A DNA stretch of 64,000 bases, from assembly GCA_009917545.1 (NCBI GenBank), contig QZDW01000012.1:62001-126000 (forward strand), given 5' to 3'. The notes under the pieces were generated by a model that ran no database searches, was not told the DNA's origin, and saw only the letters and a list, made by a program, of their open reading frames with translations. This stretch comes from a bacterium 1XD42-76 (lineage in GTDB: Bacteria > Bacillota > Clostridia > Lachnospirales > Lachnospiraceae). A program made the position numbers and the translations under genes. Positions 60,702 through 64,000 of this stretch are shown piece after piece (within the stretch, counting starts at the first letter, position 1; each line of letters begins with the position of its first letter).

Positions 60702-63187
60702 ACACAGTTTTGAAAACCTTTTTGTCTATGTCCTTTTCCGGCGGTCTGCTTATCCTGATTTTACTTTTGGGGAAACGATTTTTGGAAGAAAAAATCAGCC
60801 GGCAATGGCAGTATTACATTTGGCTGGTTGTTATTTTGCGGCTGCTGCTCCCCTTTGGGCCAAAAGCAAATCTGATGGGAAAGACCTATCAGGCTGTCGA
60901 TCAGGCAATCGCCCAAACCACTCCTTTACCGCAGCAGCCGCCATCCCCGTCAAAGACTCCCGGCGGCGTTTTTATTCCTGCTATTGGAATAAAGCCAGAC
61001 AACGAAAATGAGAATCATCCAGAAGAAGATCTGATAACCGCTCGCTCATTTCAAGATATTGCGACACCGCTGACCGAGTATATCTGGCTGGTTTGGCTGT
61101 TCGCTGCGCTGAGCCTGCTGATACGAAAAGTAACTATCTATCAGGGCTTTATATGGTATATCAAAGCTGGATTGACCCCGGTTTCTGACATTGAACGGTT
61201 AGACCTCCTTTCCATTGCTGCAGAACAATCGGGCGTTAAAAAGCCGGTAGAGCTATGTATCAATCCGCTGGTCTCTTCTCCGCTTCTGACTGGCTTTTTT
61301 CATCTGTGTATTGTACTGCCCAGCGCCAATATTCCCCAAAAGGAGTTTCAGTATACCGTCCTGCACGAACTGACGCATTATAAACGGAGGGATATGTTTT
61401 ACAAATGGCTGGTGCAGATTACCGTCTGTCTGCATTGGTTTAACCCTCTTGTACATCTTATGAGCCGGGAGATCGCCAGGGCTTGCGAATTTTCCTGCGA
61501 TGAAGCTGTCCTTGTTAAAATCGGGAGCGGCAACGAGCAGGATTATGGAAAAACCCTGCTTAACGCTATGGCGGCGGTTGGAAAATACAAGGAAAATCTC
61601 GGAGCTGTCACTTTAAGCGAAAATAAACAACTATTAAAAGAAAGGTTAGGCGCTATTATGAAATTTAAAAAGCAGTCAGGGGCAGTTAAGATTTTGACTG
61701 TCATGCTGACTTTGTTTGTAGTCTTGGGGGCATCCTTTGTCGGGATTTATACGACAGGGCAGGCTCAAGCCGCATCCCTCCCCAACACACCGATGGATAC
61801 GGCTGGCAGACCCTCGCTGTCAATGGATGTCAGCAGCGCCGCCGTAAATGTGCTGGCATCAGCGGATGGTAAACTTTCTGCCGAATATAACAGCGACGTT
61901 TATACGGTTGACATCAGCGAACAGGGCGATCAGTGGAACATTTCTATATCCTGCAATGCAAATTCAAATACAAATGATGAAATAATCAAACTATATATCC
62001 CTGATGTTAATTATGGCAATGTGAATTTGAATGTCGATAGCGGACATTTGACCTGCGGCCTTATCCGGTCTGGAAACATTGCAGGCAACTTCAATATGGC
62101 ATCCGTGTTTTTGACTTTACCAAAAGGCTTTACCGGGTCAGTAGACGCTACTGCAAACAGCGGATATTTCCAGTTGATTTCCCAGGACGATTTCAGAAAT
62201 ACCGCAACAACTATTACAGATCATGGCGATTGGGGCGAGATATATAAACCAAAGGATTTCAAGGAAAACGGGAATACGGCCACGTTCACAGACGGCACAA
62301 GAAATAATGTAATCCGAGTGACAAGACAAGGTTCCGGCGTGATGGGAATTTATACCTCGAACACATTTGATACGACGAATTTCCCGGATGAATGGAAAGA
62401 CCTGTGGCAGGATGAGTGGCAAGGGAAACCCTGGGAATACGATTGGCGGCAAACTACCTGGCAGGAAGATGATACGCCAAATGAGGCAGACGATCCGTCG
62501 GTTTCCAATATGAGCGCTGTGTCCGCCGCGCCTGGCGGGCAGCCCGAAAAAATGGATGTATCTTTTACAGACGCAGAGCGATACTATGAAACTGGCAGTC
62601 TGCCGTTGTTCCAAATCGCTTTTTCCCGGCTCGACGAAAATGCGCAAAAGAAATGGCTTGAAAAATTCTATGATGACGGGGACTTGGCATTTTTCTCTGT
62701 CGCCGCGCAGGGACTTGGCGGAAATTCCTCTCTGCTTACTGATTTTGCTGAAAAAGCGTATGCGGATGAAGAAACGACGTTTTTATCCATCCTGACGGAC
62801 TGCATGGAAAAAGCGGAGTTGGAGCTTTGGCTGGACAGGGCTTTGGAAGATGGGAACTGGGCATTTCAGTCCATCCTCTTTGATAAACTGGGGCGGGACG
62901 ATGAATTTGACGAACTGCAAGAAAAGCAGGAGAAAGAATGGGACGAAGCACGGAAAGCGGAATATGGAGCGGCAGGCGTTACGATTGATGGGAAAAATTA
63001 TTACTACCAAGGGCAGTTAGTTAATATCTTCCTGGATATTGTGCAGCAAAATCAATCTTTCCACGTTTTGAGTATGAACCCCAAAGGAACTATCAATATC
63101 AAAATTGTCCGTGACACGGACAACAAAATCACAGGCGTTGACTATATGACCGAGGAGGAGGTAACGGAACTGCTTGGGAACAATTAA
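60698..63187 (+). CDS. BlaR1/MecR1-like M56 membrane metallopeptidase with extended external domains
   Basis: An 829-residue sensor. Four-helix M56 part: TM segments near 13-25, 36-52, 128-143; zinc site HELTHYKRRD at 223-232 and RACEFSCDEAVL near 262. A final helix (about 330-355) anchors a large ectodomain (360-829). Unlike BlaR1 it has no penicillin-binding fold: residues 375-535 show a repetitive beta region (DUF4097-like, SGHLTCGLIRSGNIAGNF), followed by a helical-repeat part with three copies of LPLFQIAFSRL-type units (about 640-730). It would sense something other than beta-lactams. Confidence 0.85.
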   Translation: MNTVLKTFLSMSFSGGLLILILLLGKRFLEEKISRQWQYYIWLVVILRLLLPFGPKANLMGKTYQAVDQAIAQTTPLPQQPPSPSKTPGGVFIPAIGIKPDNENENHPEEDLITARSFQDIATPLTEYIWLVWLFAALSLLIRKVTIYQGFIWYIKAGLTPVSDIERLDLLSIAAEQSGVKKPVELCINPLVSSPLLTGFFHLCIVLPSANIPQKEFQYTVLHELTHYKRRDMFYKWLVQITVCLHWFNPLVHLMSREIARACEFSCDEAVLVKIGSGNEQDYGKTLLNAMAAVGKYKENLGAVTLSENKQLLKERLGAIMKFKKQSGAVKILTVMLTLFVVLGASFVGIYTTGQAQAASLPNTPMDTAGRPSLSMDVSSAAVNVLASADGKLSAEYNSDVYTVDISEQGDQWNISISCNANSNTNDEIIKLYIPDVNYGNVNLNVDSGHLTCGLIRSGNIAGNFNMASVFLTLPKGFTGSVDATANSGYFQLISQDDFRNTATTITDHGDWGEIYKPKDFKENGNTATFTDGTRNNVIRVTRQGSGVMGIYTSNTFDTTNFPDEWKDLWQDEWQGKPWEYDWRQTTWQEDDTPNEADDPSVSNMSAVSAAPGGQPEKMDVSFTDAERYYETGSLPLFQIAFSRLDENAQKKWLEKFYDDGDLAFFSVAAQGLGGNSSLLTDFAEKAYADEETTFLSILTDCMEKAELELWLDRALEDGNWAFQSILFDKLGRDDEFDELQEKQEKEWDEARKAEYGAAGVTIDGKNYYYQGQLVNIFLDIVQQNQSFHVLSMNPKGTINIKIVRDTDNKITGVDYMTEEEVTELLGNN

Positions 63188-63199
63188 GATAATGAAAAA

Positions 63200-63535
63200 A
63201 TGATCCCTGTCAATTTCACAACGGTAGCGGCCGGAGAAACCATCCTGCTGGGAAAATATACGTTGTCCGACGGAGACGAAATTGAGTATGGTATTGTAGC
63301 GGAAACTGGAAACAAAATCAAGGTCTTTTTCGCTAAGGACGAGCAGAAGAACACAGTCTATTGGTCTGTGAATCACCTGCCTCAGCCGGGCGAGCCGCTG
63401 GAATGTATCGCAGATTTTACTGTCGGGCCTCCGGCATCAAAGCCCGGAACCTATAAGTTGTATCTCCAGGCACCGGACGAAGCTTTGGGAAATGTAAGAG
63501 GCAGCGTCTCGATTACGTCAGCAGGCGCATCCTGA
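63200..63535 (+). CDS. Small protein, possibly a detached ectodomain fragment
   Basis: A 111-residue protein with a beta-sandwich-like pattern (AGETILLGKYTLSDGDEIEY, GTYKLYLQAPDEALGNVRG). There is no signal peptide, and no clear ribosome site precedes the ATG. It lies 12 bp after the BlaR1-like stop in the same direction. It may be the cut-off external end of a BlaR1-like protein, or a small soluble product. Function unknown. Confidence 0.5.
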   Translation: MIPVNFTTVAAGETILLGKYTLSDGDEIEYGIVAETGNKIKVFFAKDEQKNTVYWSVNHLPQPGEPLECIADFTVGPPASKPGTYKLYLQAPDEALGNVRGSVSITSAGAS

Positions 63536-63558
63536 TTTTTTTCGGTTTTACTATTTAA

Positions 63559-63657
63559 GGGGCTGTCGGGAAACGCTGTCAATATACAATATATGGTTGT
63601 GTTTTTCAAAATATTACAGTATATATTGTGATAGGACAGTCATTTTCCGACAGTCCC
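63559..63657. mobile_element. MITE-like 99-bp imperfect palindrome
   Basis: GGGGCTGTCGGGAAA (63559-63573) and its imperfect complement TTTTCCGACAGTCCC (63643-63657) end a hairpin that continues with an AATATACAATATAT-type inner pairing. The termini resemble those of IS1182-like elements. No transposase lies inside. It is 24 bp after the small gene and could also act as a terminator. Confidence 0.6.
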
Positions 63658-63839
63658 GGTTTTATTTATACTGTCTGTTCCGCTTTTAATTTTTTCACTT
63701 CATCAAGAAAAAGTCCAGAAATATTTACATTTTCTTCCAGAACATATTTCCCAGCTGCCAGTATACGAAGCCCAGCCTCTTTTGTAAGCGATACAAAACA
63801 CACCGTAATGAAAAGAAGTGCATGTCGTGATATACTCTA

Positions 63840-64000
63840 TCAAAACATACACTTCTTATTTGTTCTATGTTCCCTGAGCCGGCAGCTTTCTGGCAGTGTC
63901 TCAGACCAGGGAAGATATGCTTCCAGTAATTCAGGATGGTTTCGGTGATCGAGACCCGGCAGACTTTCTAATAAATAACATAGATAGCCAAATACATCCA
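63840..64000 (-). CDS. IS66-family transposase, C-terminal part
   Basis: The last 53 codons of an IS66 transposase, cut by the right edge. It reads with the IS66 C-terminal pattern: YLCYLLESLPGLDHRNHPEL followed by AYLPWSETLPESCRL, then a short tail and TGA. Without the rest, whether the element is intact cannot be told. A stretch of 45 codons on the same strand (63666-63803) ends in a TAA and has no recognised identity. Confidence 0.8.
   Translation of the reverse strand, partial: DVFGYLCYLLESLPGLDHRNHPELLEAYLPWSETLPESCRLREHRTNKKCMF

Noticed and set aside
60318-63187. Beta-lactam resistance locus
   Set aside because: No beta-lactamase or mecA-like gene is present and the sensor ectodomain is not penicillin-binding in appearance.
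63666-63803. 45-codon frame between the MITE and the IS66 tail
   Set aside because: No recognised family and no ribosome site; likely a remnant, so not listed as a gene.

Overview
The window reads as about 64 kb of chromosome from an obligately anaerobic, Gram-positive, gut-type Clostridia, most likely Lachnospiraceae. This placement is inferred from gene content: single-polypeptide pyruvate:ferredoxin oxidoreductase, IreB beside RuvX and a DUF1292 protein, SH3b-NlpC/P60 wall hydrolases, a VanW protein and a cysteine-rich HCB-type microprotein. No rRNA, tRNA or CRISPR array was seen. Most genes lie on the minus strand, with strong AGGAGG-type ribosome sites.

Left part (1-19.6 kb): a core housekeeping block holds fur (partial), a DUF1292 gene, ruvX, ireB and mtaB. 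Next comes a small HPr-like gene, then a sulfur and RNA/protein modification run (prmA, rsmE, a NifZ-type cysteine desulfurase, thiI), a TSUP permease, and a bactofilin plus NlpC/P60 pair. A five-gene oligopeptide importer (oppABCDF-like) follows, led by an RpiR regulator and ending in a cytoplasmic S9 peptidase. Import and intracellular peptide cleavage therefore appear to be co-transcribed.

Middle (19.8-43 kb): a small conserved gene with a sigma-D-like -10, a ClpP/TepA-like protease whose Shine-Dalgarno can be locked in a hairpin, a four-SH3b NlpC/P60 hydrolase, and an operon of SLH protein, membrane-fusion protein, MacB-type ATPase, permease and M19 dipeptidase. Then come a patatin lipase, cardiolipin synthase, O-acetylhomoserine sulfhydrylase and a DUF368 lipid flippase. 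A PurF paralogue with its catalytic N-terminal cysteine replaced by glycine follows, then a GntR(YtrA)-ABC module and a zinc-ribbon/leucine-rich-repeat membrane protein.

Right part (43-64 kb): nifJ, a VanW protein, a PHP phosphoesterase, a precorrin-2 dehydrogenase, a second HPr-like protein, an AlaX-type tRNA editing protein, the Cys-rich microprotein, several unknowns and a MarR unit. The end looks accessory: an SseB-macrodomain gene next to an AIPR-family protein with a PD-(D/E)xK-like motif (candidate defence pair), divergent from a BlaI/BlaR1-like pair. It closes with a 99-bp MITE-like inverted repeat and the tail of an IS66 transposase.

The most interesting items are the SseB-macro/AIPR pair, the glutaminase-dead PurF paralogue, two HPr-like proteins lacking the phosphorylatable histidine, the Shine-Dalgarno-sequestering hairpin, a promoter-plus-terminator unit that could make a short RNA, and several elaborate inverted repeats. 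All functional statements rest on reading motifs by eye; no search was run.
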